Assembly (NCBI RefSeq): GCF_030540825.1
Contig: NZ_JAUOEO010000001.1
Location: forward strand, 1,151,001-1,215,000
Direction of reading: 5' to 3'
DNA length: 64,000 nt
Origin: Flavivirga spongiicola
GTDB lineage: Bacteria > Bacteroidota > Bacteroidia > Flavobacteriales > Flavobacteriaceae
Below the pieces are notes generated by a model, which searched no databases, was not told the origin of the DNA, and worked only from the letters and a program-made list of their open reading frames with translations. Each line of letters starts with the position of its first letter. The first letter of the stretch is position 1. Below are positions 1-7,456 of the stretch, piece after piece. A program made the position numbers and the translations under genes.

Positions 1-96
1 AGCTGAACTATTAGGTAATGGTGTTCCGACACCAACCTGAGCTATAGATATATAGCCGATTGAGAAAAAAGCGAAAAATAGTAATTTTGTTTTCAT
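1..96 (-). CDS. N-terminal fragment of a secreted protein, cut by the window edge
   Basis: Reading the minus strand from an ATG at 96 to the window edge gives 32 codons in one open frame. The first 20 residues form a signal peptide (MKTK, hydrophobic LLFFAFFSIGYISIA, then Q). The following VGVGTPLPNSSA resembles the mature N-terminus common in Bacteroidota surface proteins, where an IGTxxP-xxSA-L motif follows the cleavage site. The rest of the gene lies to the left of the window, so size and function are unknown. Confidence 0.6.
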   Translation of the reverse strand, partial: MKTKLLFFAFFSIGYISIAQVGVGTPLPNSSA

Positions 97-527
97 AATA
101 GGTTAAGGTTATTTAATATTTTGCGTGTGTATTTTCTTGTTTTATCTGTGTTATTCATTGAGTCTTTAATGTTTTAATATTATGACTTTACGAATTAAGA
201 TTAATTAAAAAGAGAGGCGTGTACTAGAGTAGTATGTTTTTAATATAAAAACAGATGAAATTCATATTTAATCGATTAAATGCAATTGTGTTTTGTCGAT
301 TTAATATGCGTATAATCCTAAAAAACCGTTATAATTACTGATATATCTGTTTAAAAGATGTTTTGAAAATAAAATATTACCAATTATGATGAGTATTGTG
401 AAGTCTATTTTAAGCTTTAGTTTGAAAATTACAAACTCTTTATATTGAAGTGATTTAAAAAAGTTTAAACCACTTCATTATTATACGCAATGTTTTAATA
501 TGGAAGCATTAAAATTACTTTTCGTAA
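97..527. other. Intergenic region, no gene seen
   Basis: No credible open frame. It holds a perfect 14-bp palindrome TTTAATCGATTAAA at 267-280, which could be an operator for the leftward gene that starts at 96, and a hairpin element at 447-476 listed separately. The rest is A+T-rich. Confidence 0.5.
447..476. repeat. Short hairpin repeat, ends shared with 12603-12762
   Basis: GAAGTGATTTAAA (447-459) and TTTAAACCACTTC (464-476) pair along 13 positions with one mismatch around a 4-base loop. The same arms bound a 160-bp element at 12603-12762, so this looks like the short or emptied form of that element. It also lies just downstream of the leftward LuxR-type gene that ends at 528 and could act as its terminator. 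Confidence 0.5.
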
Positions 528-1304
528 TTAAAAGCAGCTTTTATAATAATTGACAGCTTCTTTGGCTGTGTCAAATTTAACATTAAAAAAAACAGACAGT
601 CTATCTTTAATTCTAATATTATATTTTAGAATATTATCATGTTTTTTATTTAATCTATCTGAAATTTCTTTAGAAGAGCAGCCTTTATGTAACAAGTCCG
701 CGATTTTTGTTTGTTCGTGAGTAAGAATTTTTTCCAATTGTATTTCATTCTTAACTTTACGTGTAATATTGTAATCTTTTTTTAAATCTTTTAATACAGT
801 AATTGTAATAACTTCTTTGTTATATACTTTTAAGGGCAGTAATACAAAGTGCAGTTCGACTATTTTGTAATCTATTACCTCTGGAAGAATATATAAAGTA
901 GCAAAAAAAGACTCATTCTCCTTTAACTTCATAGGTAAAAAAGCTTGTAACGAGTATTTAGCATTTTTACTTTGCTTTTCGCTTATAAATTGAAGATATA
1001 ACGCAAAAAATTCTATAAAATAATTCCTAAAACATGGGCTAATAGTATGTAGAAGTGTTTTTAAATTAGTATGAGTAAAGTTTTTATATCCAAAACTCAA
1101 ACTTATTAGTTTGAATTTGTCATTACTAATATTATAACTATAAACCAATAAATCTAAAAGACCTCGGTCACCAAAAACCCTTTTCAAATTAGGCTTTATA
1201 AGTTCAACTTCAAATGTTTTTTGAAAGTCTAAACTATTTAAATTACGCATTAATTTTGTACAGCTACTCATTGTAAAGGCTAAAATAAATAGAGGGATAT
1301 TCAA
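528..1304 (-). CDS. LuxR-type HTH regulator, paralogue 1
   Basis: A probable transcription factor of 258 residues. The C-terminal part (about 194-242) has the LuxR/FixJ helix-turn-helix pattern: LTHEQ at its start, then IADLLHKGCSSKEISDRL, a spacing typical of GerE-type domains. The N-terminal 180 residues have no recognised domain but match the next upstream gene throughout (shared pieces such as SPCFRNYF against KPCFQSYF), so it is probably a sensory domain. Later methionines at residues 12 and 19 are possible starts, because the first 15 residues look like a spurious hydrophobic extension and do not match the paralogue. Its ligand and targets are unknown. Confidence 0.7.
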   Translation of the reverse strand: MNIPLFILAFTMSSCTKLMRNLNSLDFQKTFEVELIKPNLKRVFGDRGLLDLLVYSYNISNDKFKLISLSFGYKNFTHTNLKTLLHTISPCFRNYFIEFFALYLQFISEKQSKNAKYSLQAFLPMKLKENESFFATLYILPEVIDYKIVELHFVLLPLKVYNKEVITITVLKDLKKDYNITRKVKNEIQLEKILTHEQTKIADLLHKGCSSKEISDRLNKKHDNILKYNIRIKDRLSVFFNVKFDTAKEAVNYYKSCF

Positions 1305-1334
1305 TTAAAAAATTGGATTACATAAATTTCACAT

Positions 1335-1365
1335 CTATAAATACCATTTCAACTAGTATTTATAG
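1335..1365. promoter_or_regulatory. Perfect 10-bp inverted repeat between the two LuxR-type genes
   Basis: CTATAAATAC (1335-1344) and GTATTTATAG (1356-1365) are exact inverted copies 11 bases apart. The pair lies 31 bp upstream of the start at 1304 and about 77 bp downstream of the stop at 1442. There is no T-run on the minus strand after it, so an operator for the downstream paralogue is more likely than a terminator. Inferred from position only. Confidence 0.35.
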
Positions 1366-1441
1366 AGGTTTGGTTAGCAAAGTATAAAACACTTAGGAAC
1401 TTGATTATGCTATAGTAGGATAATTGTCGACAAAGAACTAA

Positions 1442-2146
1442 TTAACTCGTTAGAAAGCATTTTTTATAATAATTTGCAGCTTCCTTAACATTGTTAAAGT
1501 CAATATTAAAAAAAGAAGCTAATTTATCTTTAATTCTAATATTGTATTTTAAAATATTATCCTTTTTCTTATTTAGAATTTCTGAAATTCTACTTGATGA
1601 ATACCCAAGAACCAATAAATTAAAAATCTCTACTTGCTCTTTTGTAAATAGATTTTCTGCATATACTTGATTATTAATTTGATTAGTTAGTAATTCATCC
1701 TTTTTTCTTCCTTTTAATATTCCGAAATTAAGTACTTCGTTTTGATATTCTTTTAAAGGTGTTATTACAAAGAAGAGTTCTACAATTTTATTATTTTGAA
1801 CTTCTGGAATAATACATAAATTAGCAAAGAAGTATTTGTTTTGTTTAAGTTTAACTGGTAAAAAGCTTTGAAAACGACAATCGCTTATGTTTATTTTATT
1901 TTTATTTTCAATGAGTACATTAAAATAATCTACAAAATAATCTACAAAATAACTTTGAAAGCAAGGTTTTATAGCCAGTAAGAAATTCTTAAAATTACAA
2001 GTTGAAATAGCATTATAATCAAAATTAGAACTAATTTGTCTAAAGTTATTTGTTTTAATATCCAAACTCCATACCAAAACATCAAAAATGAAAGAATTAC
2101 AAATAGTTGGTTTCAATTTGGAATTATTGGATGAAAAATCATTCAA
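1442..2146 (-). CDS. LuxR-type HTH regulator, paralogue 2
   Basis: A 234-residue protein homologous along its length to the gene just downstream. The C-terminal half shares the HTH segment (LFTKEQVEIFNLLVLGYSSS then RISEILNKKKDNILKYNIRI), and both proteins end with an Ala-x-NYYK-x-CF signature. The N-terminal domain shares the VWSLDI/VYSYNI and KPCFQSYFVDYF stretches. Same strand, 137 bp apart: a tandem duplication. I infer DNA binding through the C-terminus and signal sensing through the N-terminus; no phosphoacceptor receiver domain is visible. Confidence 0.7.
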   Translation of the reverse strand: MNDFSSNNSKLKPTICNSFIFDVLVWSLDIKTNNFRQISSNFDYNAISTCNFKNFLLAIKPCFQSYFVDYFVDYFNVLIENKNKINISDCRFQSFLPVKLKQNKYFFANLCIIPEVQNNKIVELFFVITPLKEYQNEVLNFGILKGRKKDELLTNQINNQVYAENLFTKEQVEIFNLLVLGYSSSRISEILNKKKDNILKYNIRIKDKLASFFNIDFNNVKEAANYYKKCFLTS

Positions 2147-2477
2147 ATCCTCTTGACCTAAAACTTGTATTAACTTTGAATAATTGATAATATTATTTCA
2201 ATAATAAAAATAGTTTTTTGACTAATATTTAATTAACACGTCAATTATTCAAAACTATATAAGTTAACGTATGATTTTTTTTTTTTTTCATTGAAAGACA
2301 AAATTTTCACATAAAACAATTTAATTATCTTATGATCAATTAAATAGGGTTTATTGTTGTTTTTTTTATTTCATGGAATCCATTTTTATTTCATGAAATC
2401 CATGTTTTTTTATAAAAAAATCATTAATTATGTGCTTTCACGAGAATTTTAATTAATTAATTTCAAAATAGCCCAAA
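2147..2477. other. Divergent promoter region of the LuxR-type and LytTR genes
   Basis: A 331-bp A+T-rich gap between divergent regulators. It holds the 20-bp tandem repeat at 2364-2403 (separate entry) and homopolymeric T-runs. No open frame of note. Confidence 0.5.
2364..2403. promoter_or_regulatory. 20-bp tandem direct repeat upstream of the LytTR gene
   Basis: Two adjacent copies, 2364-2383 and 2384-2403, of TTTTATTTCATGRAATCCAT, identical at 19 of 20 positions. Each contains a near-palindromic ATTTCATGAAAT core. The 20-bp period puts the two cores about two helical turns apart on one DNA face. LytTR proteins are known to bind pairs of direct repeats, so I infer an autoregulatory operator for the gene starting at 2478. 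Confidence 0.45.
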
Positions 2478-3401
2478 TTGAAATTTACTATTAATAGAAT
2501 TGTAGCCTTCTTAAAAAAAGAAGCTATTATAGGAGAATTAGCACACAATACAAGAAAGGTTTTTTTAATGATCATAGGTATCGTTTTTTGCCTTCTATTT
2601 TTCTTCAAGCCTTTTTCAATAAACCTTTTACTTATAAAAACTCAATTAATTATAACCATAGGTAGTAGTATACTAGCTGGAGTAGGATATGTACTTGCTA
2701 TTTCTATTTTTATGCCTTTTAATAAAAAAAAATGGACTGTATTTTTGGAGATAAGTACAGTAATGACAACCTTGTTTTTTGTATGGTTACTAATATATGT
2801 ATTCTTGATACTATGCTCTAAAGTTAATCTACCTGTACCCTTTCATATTAATGAGCCTTTTGTTCCTCCAGAAAATTTCTTCTTTAAAACTCTAATTTAT
2901 ACCTTAGGAACTGGCACTCTAGTATATATAATATTACATATGTATAATGTTATTAAATTTAATAATGGGGGAAATAAAATAGAAAACAATACTTATACTG
3001 GTTTTATAAATAAAAACAATTTAAATAAAAAAACATTAAACCTTATTGGAAAAAACAAAGACGAAAACTTAGTTATAAACAGCGATTGTTTTATTTGTGC
3101 AAAAAGCGAGGGACATTATATTAAGGTATACTATTTATGTGGTAAATCCAAAAGATTTAATAGTTCTATTTTAAGAAATACAATGAAAAATATAGACAAC
3201 CAGACTGTTGATTTTGAAAACATATATCGATGTCATAATTCCTATTTTTTAAATTTAGATTTTTTAACTTCTGTTATCGGAAATTCTAATAAAGCGCATG
3301 CTTATTTAAAACACTATTCACCAAAAGTGCCTATATCAAAAAATAAAATAGAATATTTAAAAGAAATAGTTTTCAATAATAAATTAAACAAAAATAGTTA
3401 A
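2478..3401 (+). CDS. Membrane-anchored LytTR-family transcription regulator
   Basis: 307 residues. Four hydrophobic segments at about 27-43, 57-79, 90-112 and 134-156 predict an inner-membrane domain. The C-terminal 195-302 is a LytTR DNA-binding domain: ENLVINSDCFICAKSEGHYI followed by KVYYLCG, and a YRCHNSYFLNLDFL segment equivalent to the conserved RxHRSYLVN strand. There is no receiver domain, so the signal is probably sensed in or through the membrane, as in other Bacteroidota membrane-LytTR proteins. It is divergent from the LuxR-type pair. The 20-bp tandem repeat about 75 bp upstream may be its own binding site. Confidence 0.85.
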   Translation: MKFTINRIVAFLKKEAIIGELAHNTRKVFLMIIGIVFCLLFFFKPFSINLLLIKTQLIITIGSSILAGVGYVLAISIFMPFNKKKWTVFLEISTVMTTLFFVWLLIYVFLILCSKVNLPVPFHINEPFVPPENFFFKTLIYTLGTGTLVYIILHMYNVIKFNNGGNKIENNTYTGFINKNNLNKKTLNLIGKNKDENLVINSDCFICAKSEGHYIKVYYLCGKSKRFNSSILRNTMKNIDNQTVDFENIYRCHNSYFLNLDFLTSVIGNSNKAHAYLKHYSPKVPISKNKIEYLKEIVFNNKLNKNS

Positions 3402-3530
3402 GCTATGTATAAAAATAATTATACGACATAGTAGAGAGAATAAATTCTTTGAAATTCTTTAACTAATTAATGAGTATTATTATATGCTTAATTTGGATCA
3501 TTAAAAATAGGCAATGATTTTACATAATAA

Positions 3531-3568
3531 AAAAAGACAATTTTTAAATAAATAAAAATTGTCTTTTT
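3531..3568 (-). terminator. Intrinsic terminator, probably bidirectional
   Basis: A perfect 16-bp inverted repeat (3531-3546 and 3553-3568) around a 6-base loop. Read on the minus strand it follows the tRNA-Val 3' end directly and continues into a T-run; on the plus strand it ends in TTTTT and could also stop the LytTR transcript. Confidence 0.8.
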
Positions 3569-3571
3569 GAG

Positions 3572-3646
3572 TGGGCGCGAAGGGATTCGAACCCCTGACC
3601 CCTTGGGTGTAAACCAAGTGCTCTGAACCAACTGAGCTACGCGCCC
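3572..3646 (-). tRNA. tRNA-Val (anticodon UAC)
   Basis: The minus strand folds as a full cloverleaf of 75 nt. The acceptor stem is GGGCGCG/CGCGCCC with discriminator A at 3572, and the D-arm contains TAGCTCAGTTGG. The anticodon stem CTTGG/CCAAG carries the loop TTTACAC (anticodon TAC), and the T-arm contains GGTTCGAATCC. The CCA end is not encoded. It reads GUA and related Val codons. The terminator at 3531-3568 follows directly. Confidence 0.97.
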
Positions 3647-3708
3647 TCTAAATTGGACTGCAAATATAACGGAGTTTTTAATATTGCAAAAACTTTTTCA
3701 ATAAAAAT

Positions 3709-4926
3709 TTAAATTATTTCTGCTACCACAAATGTACTACCTCCAATAAAAATAAAATCATCTAGGTCAGAATTTCTCAAAGCACTCATATACGCCTCAT
3801 TGACAGAATTATAAACCTTCCCTTTTAATCTATGCTCATTAAAAATGCGTTTTAACACATTGGTTTTTAAACCTCGTGGAATATTAGGTTTACAAAAATA
3901 ATAAGTAGCCTTTTTGGGAAATAAATCTATAATAGAGCTCAAGTCTTTATCATTAACAAAACCTAAAACAATGTGCAATGCCTTGTAGCTTTCATTATGT
4001 ATTTGATTCATAACATAACTTAGGCCTTCCCTATTATGTCCTGTATCACAAACCGCCTTAGGGCTTTCATTTATTACCTGCCACCGTCCTAATAATCCTG
4101 TATTTTCAACTGTTTTGAGCAAACCTTTTTTTAAATGCTGTTCGGATATTTTAAATCCCTTAACCCTTAACTCTTTAATAGCTTGAATAACTGTTTTTAT
4201 ATTTTTAGATTGATAAGTTCCTAACAGATCAGACTCATATATTTTAATAATCTCTTGGTCAGCAAATACAATCTTAGAATTGTTCTTACATGCCAAATCT
4301 TTAAAAACCGAAGCCGTTTCTTCTTGAGTTTCTCCAATGACCACCGGTATATTACGCTTTATAATGCCGCCTTTTTCAAACGCAATAGCTTCAAGTGTAT
4401 TTCCCAAAAACTGAGTATGGTCTATTCCTATATTAGTTATTACTGAAACTTCCGGAATAATGATGTTTGTTGAATCTAAACGACCTCCCAAACCAACTTC
4501 TATAACAGCAATATCAACTTTTTCCATTGAAAAATACTCAAAAGCCATGCCTACAGTCATTTCAAAAAACGACAAAGAATTTACTTCAAAAAACGTTTTA
4601 TTTTGCTTTATAAACTCCGTTACAAATTGCTTACTTACAACATGGCCATTTATTCTAATACGCTCCCTAAAGTCTTTTAAATGTGGCGACGTATACAACC
4701 CAACCTTATATCCGGCTTCTTGTAAAACAGATGCCAGCATATGGCTCGTAGATCCTTTCCCATTGGTTCCGGCAATATGTATAGATTTAAAATTTCGCTC
4801 AGGATTATTTAAATAGTCTGCTAGTATTAAGGTATTCGATAAATCTTCTTTGAATGCTACTTTACCTTGTCGTTGATACATTGGTAGTTGAGAAAACATC
4901 CAATCGAGTGTATCTTGATATGTCAT
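3709..4926 (-). CDS. folC: Bifunctional dihydrofolate synthase / folylpolyglutamate synthase
   Basis: 405 residues, normal for FolC. It makes dihydrofolate from dihydropteroate and glutamate, and adds further glutamates to folates, in the cytoplasm. Visible marks are the Mur-ligase-type P-loop GTNGKGST (53-60), the YTSPHLKDFRERI folate-loop motif, EVGLGGRLDSTN, NIGIDHTQFLG, and the C-terminal CDTGHNREGL motif. It lies downstream of the exbB-exbD-tonB type operon on the same strand with a 190-bp gap, so it may have its own promoter. Confidence 0.95.
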   Translation of the reverse strand: MTYQDTLDWMFSQLPMYQRQGKVAFKEDLSNTLILADYLNNPERNFKSIHIAGTNGKGSTSHMLASVLQEAGYKVGLYTSPHLKDFRERIRINGHVVSKQFVTEFIKQNKTFFEVNSLSFFEMTVGMAFEYFSMEKVDIAVIEVGLGGRLDSTNIIIPEVSVITNIGIDHTQFLGNTLEAIAFEKGGIIKRNIPVVIGETQEETASVFKDLACKNNSKIVFADQEIIKIYESDLLGTYQSKNIKTVIQAIKELRVKGFKISEQHLKKGLLKTVENTGLLGRWQVINESPKAVCDTGHNREGLSYVMNQIHNESYKALHIVLGFVNDKDLSSIIDLFPKKATYYFCKPNIPRGLKTNVLKRIFNEHRLKGKVYNSVNEAYMSALRNSDLDDFIFIGGSTFVVAEII

Positions 4927-5117
4927 AATACCAAATAAATTTTAAAATTACACATAAATAAATTGAGTTGTTTTTTGGTTAGTCCTAGACGGAAAATTTA
5001 AGCATAGTATTAGTTACGGTTACATTTTTTTAACGACGAGTAAGCTAAAAAGACCTGTGCTCAACTTGATTGAGTAAACCATTTATATGAGTCATTTTTA
5101 AGTTTAATTGGTATTAA

Positions 5118-5969
5118 CTACTGCCCTAGTTTGAAGTTTACTTTCACAAAACCAATCTGTTTTGTAGGTGCTTTAGAGTCTGCTCTCCACTTATGAGATA
5201 ATGCTATTTTTTTTGCTGGTTCCAATAAACATTGTGCTGTATTAGTAGTCCCTTTAACCCCTGGAACTGCTTCAATAACATTTCCATTATTATTTACAAT
5301 AATCTTAACTATAACAAGTCCCGATTCGTTACAGTCTTGCTTGAGTTTTTTATAAGAAGCCGTACCTCGTCCATTCAATCCGTAACCAACACCTCCACTT
5401 CCTGTTCCTCGCCCTCCAAAATAACTTGGTGCATAAGGGTTACCGTCTAATTGTCCCTTATCCCCTGCTTTATTGTCATTGCCCTCACTACCTGCTTCAC
5501 TTCCTTCAGATTTACTTACACCGCCTATTAAAGCATCTAATTTTTTCTTTTTCTCTTCTTGTTCTCGTTTCTCTTTAGCAATTCTGTCGGCTTCCGCTTT
5601 TGCTTTAGCATCCGCAATGGCTTTCGCTTTTGCTTCTGCCTGTTTTTGTTTTTTTATAGCTATAGATTCAGCATTTTCTTGTGTCAATACTTCTTCTTTA
5701 GTCTCAGAAGCTTTTGTTGGTTCTGCTTTAGAAACGTCCGGTTGAGGCGGTTGTTCTATTTTTCGAGGTTCAGACTTTACGGGTTTTATTGGTTGAACTC
5801 TTCCTTTACCAAAATCTGTGTTTCCAAAGTTTACCGCAACCCCATACTCTTCTGGAGGGTCCATATAAGGCGTTCCTACCACAAACAACAATAGCAACAA
5901 AATAACTGCAATCAATGCTGTTAATTTTGCTGAATCTTTTTCATGTTTGGTTTTGAAGTATTTCTTCAT
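5118..5969 (-). CDS. TonB-like energy transducer
   Basis: 283 residues. A short cytoplasmic N-terminus is followed by one membrane segment (about 18-37, LTALIAVILLLLLFVVG). Next come a Pro-rich stretch (QPIKPVKSEP, EQPPQPDV) and a long Lys/Ala/Glu coiled region (about 85-145). A Gly-rich linker leads to a C-terminal domain (about 205-283, SGLVIVKIIVNNNGNV) of the TonB C-terminal type. It would link the proton-driven ExbB/ExbD motor in the inner membrane to outer-membrane receptors. Last gene of the operon, 15 bp after exbD. The C-terminal domain is divergent, so receptor partners cannot be named; a TolA-like role is the alternative. Confidence 0.8.
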   Translation of the reverse strand: MKKYFKTKHEKDSAKLTALIAVILLLLLFVVGTPYMDPPEEYGVAVNFGNTDFGKGRVQPIKPVKSEPRKIEQPPQPDVSKAEPTKASETKEEVLTQENAESIAIKKQKQAEAKAKAIADAKAKAEADRIAKEKREQEEKKKKLDALIGGVSKSEGSEAGSEGNDNKAGDKGQLDGNPYAPSYFGGRGTGSGGVGYGLNGRGTASYKKLKQDCNESGLVIVKIIVNNNGNVIEAVPGVKGTTNTAQCLLEPAKKIALSHKWRADSKAPTKQIGFVKVNFKLGQ

Positions 5970-5984
5970 TAAATAAACTTATTT

Positions 5985-6377
5985 TTATTTAGGTTTTACC
6001 GCTAATATGACTTTAAACTTATTTCTATTAGCTATGTCCATAACCTTAACTACATTTTCCACAGGAACCGATTTCTCTGCTCTTAAAACAATAGTTGGTT
6101 TTTCTTGCGAGGATAAGGCTGCTAGTAATTCATTTTCTAACACACTTTCTCCAACGCGCTGCTGATCTATATAATAGGTCAAATCTTTTTTTATGCTTAC
6201 CGCTACAGATTTCTTATTCTCTGTTTTTCCACTTGCTTTTGGCAATAAAATATCAATAGCATTAGTTGTTACTAGTGTAGAAGCAATCATAAAAAATATT
6301 AGAAGTAAGAATACAATATCTGTCATTGAAGACATATTGAATTCTGGTGTTACTTTATTTCTCCCTCTAAAATTCAT
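5985..6377 (-). CDS. exbD: ExbD/TolR family biopolymer transport protein
   Basis: 130 residues, standard length. One N-terminal membrane helix (about 16-40) contains the conserved Asp in SMTDIVFLLLIFFMI, the proton-carrying residue of the motor. A periplasmic domain follows. It sits 1 bp after exbB and 15 bp before the TonB-like gene, which defines the motor operon. Assignment to ExbD rather than TolR rests on the TonB-like neighbour. Confidence 0.92.
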   Translation of the reverse strand: MNFRGRNKVTPEFNMSSMTDIVFLLLIFFMIASTLVTTNAIDILLPKASGKTENKKSVAVSIKKDLTYYIDQQRVGESVLENELLAALSSQEKPTIVLRAEKSVPVENVVKVMDIANRNKFKVILAVKPK

Positions 6378-6378
6378 A

Positions 6379-7080
6379 TTATGTAGGTTCGTTTAAATGA
6401 TCTAAGAATTCTAAAGAATTAGCTTCCATTTGATATACTACCTTATCTGTCTTTACTACCAAATGATTATACGCAATGTAAGCAACAATACCTACAATTA
6501 ATCCTGCAACGGTAGTTGTCATAGCTGTATATAATCCACTTGCTAAAACATCCATTTGTATCGTTCCACCTGCATTGGCAAGTTCAAATATTGCTAATAT
6601 CATACCAATAACTGTTCCAAGAAATCCAATCATAGGCCCTGCTCCAGAGATCGTTGCCAAAATACTCACATTTTTTTCTAAACCATAAATTTCCAAACGC
6701 CCAGCATTTTCAATAGCTGTATTAATATCGGCAAGTGGTTTTCCTATCCTTGAAATTCCTTTACCAATTAATCTAGAAACCGGAGAATTTACTTGAGCAC
6801 ACAACATTTGAGCTGAATCAACTTTCCCATTACTTACATGGTCTTTAATTTGATTCATGAAATTCGAATCTACTTGTGAAGCTGCCTTTATAGCAAAAAT
6901 GCGTTCAAAATAAATATAAATAGCTCCAACAAGTAATATAAAAAGAACAGCTATAATAACTTGTCCTGCGGCACCACCGCTACTTATTAATTCTATAATT
7001 GAAAGTGTTTTTTCAACTGACTCTTCGTCGGTAAGCAATTCTGCTCCCTCTTGTGTGGTTTGTAATAATGTACTAAGCAT
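6379..7080 (-). CDS. exbB: MotA/TolQ/ExbB proton channel family protein
   Basis: 233 residues with three membrane helices: about 38-60, then a pair in the second half. The signature region GAGPMIGFLGTVIGMI and the later TAMTTTVAGLIVGIVAY are typical of TolQ/ExbB. First gene of the exbB-exbD-tonB type operon, with a 370-bp upstream gap. On the minus strand TATTTTTG (7141-7134) and TACATTTG (7105-7098) both match a Bacteroidota -7 box, but neither has a clear -33 TTG at the right distance. Confidence 0.93.
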   Translation of the reverse strand: MLSTLLQTTQEGAELLTDEESVEKTLSIIELISSGGAAGQVIIAVLFILLVGAIYIYFERIFAIKAASQVDSNFMNQIKDHVSNGKVDSAQMLCAQVNSPVSRLIGKGISRIGKPLADINTAIENAGRLEIYGLEKNVSILATISGAGPMIGFLGTVIGMILAIFELANAGGTIQMDVLASGLYTAMTTTVAGLIVGIVAYIAYNHLVVKTDKVVYQMEANSLEFLDHLNEPT

Positions 7081-7450
7081 ATAATTTAAATTTATTGCAA
7101 ATGTATAACGTTTCTTTTTTTATTAAAGTATAGCAAAAATACTTTTCGCTTAGATTCCCTATTTTACTCATTAGTATTTATTTTAATATGCATTCGGAAA
7201 TCTTTGATTTTACTAAAATGACAATTTTATTTGAAATCTGGATAAAAATCGAGAAATACTTCTTTAATTATACCCATATTATGCATTACAACTTTATTAT
7301 GAAGGTTAAGACTACAAAAAAACTATGGTTTTTTATAAGTTCCAGCATTGCATCGTCTAGCCTGTCCTCGCGAAGGCGAGGAGATAAACTTATAAAATAT
7401 AGTTTGAAGCAGTTTTAATTTGCAATAGATTTTCTAATGCTTAATTTAGG
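7081..7450. other. Intergenic region between nhaD and exbB with a repeat element
   Basis: 370 bp between nhaD (stop at 7451) and exbB (start at 7080). It holds possible exbB promoter boxes (7098-7105 and 7134-7141) and the MITE-like element at 7273-7456. A short rightward open frame at 7188-7418 crosses that element and looks accidental. Confidence 0.5.
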
Positions 7451-7456
7451 TTAAAA
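7273..7456. repeat. MITE-like repeat, copy A (see 42314-42490)
   Basis: The left 39 nt (7273-7311) match 42319-42357 at about 31 positions. The right part from GAAGCAGTTT to TAGATTTTCTA (7405-7435) matches the other copy similarly. The middle differs in sequence, but both copies contain an internal hairpin. Here it is TTTATAAGTT (about 7332) with AACTTATAAA (about 7387), holding a strong small palindrome CCTCGCGAAGGCGAGG (7366-7381). The right end overlaps the stop codon of nhaD. Confidence 0.55.

Noticed and set aside
5559..5894. Phe/Ser/Cys-rich open frames opposite the TonB-like gene
   Set aside because: They mirror the Lys/Ala/Glu-rich coiled region of the sense gene; composition artefact.
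7188..7418. 76-codon open frame on the plus strand
   Set aside because: It crosses the MITE-like repeat and a palindrome (CCTCGCGAAGGCGAGG), has no signal or domain, and its composition looks like translated intergenic DNA.
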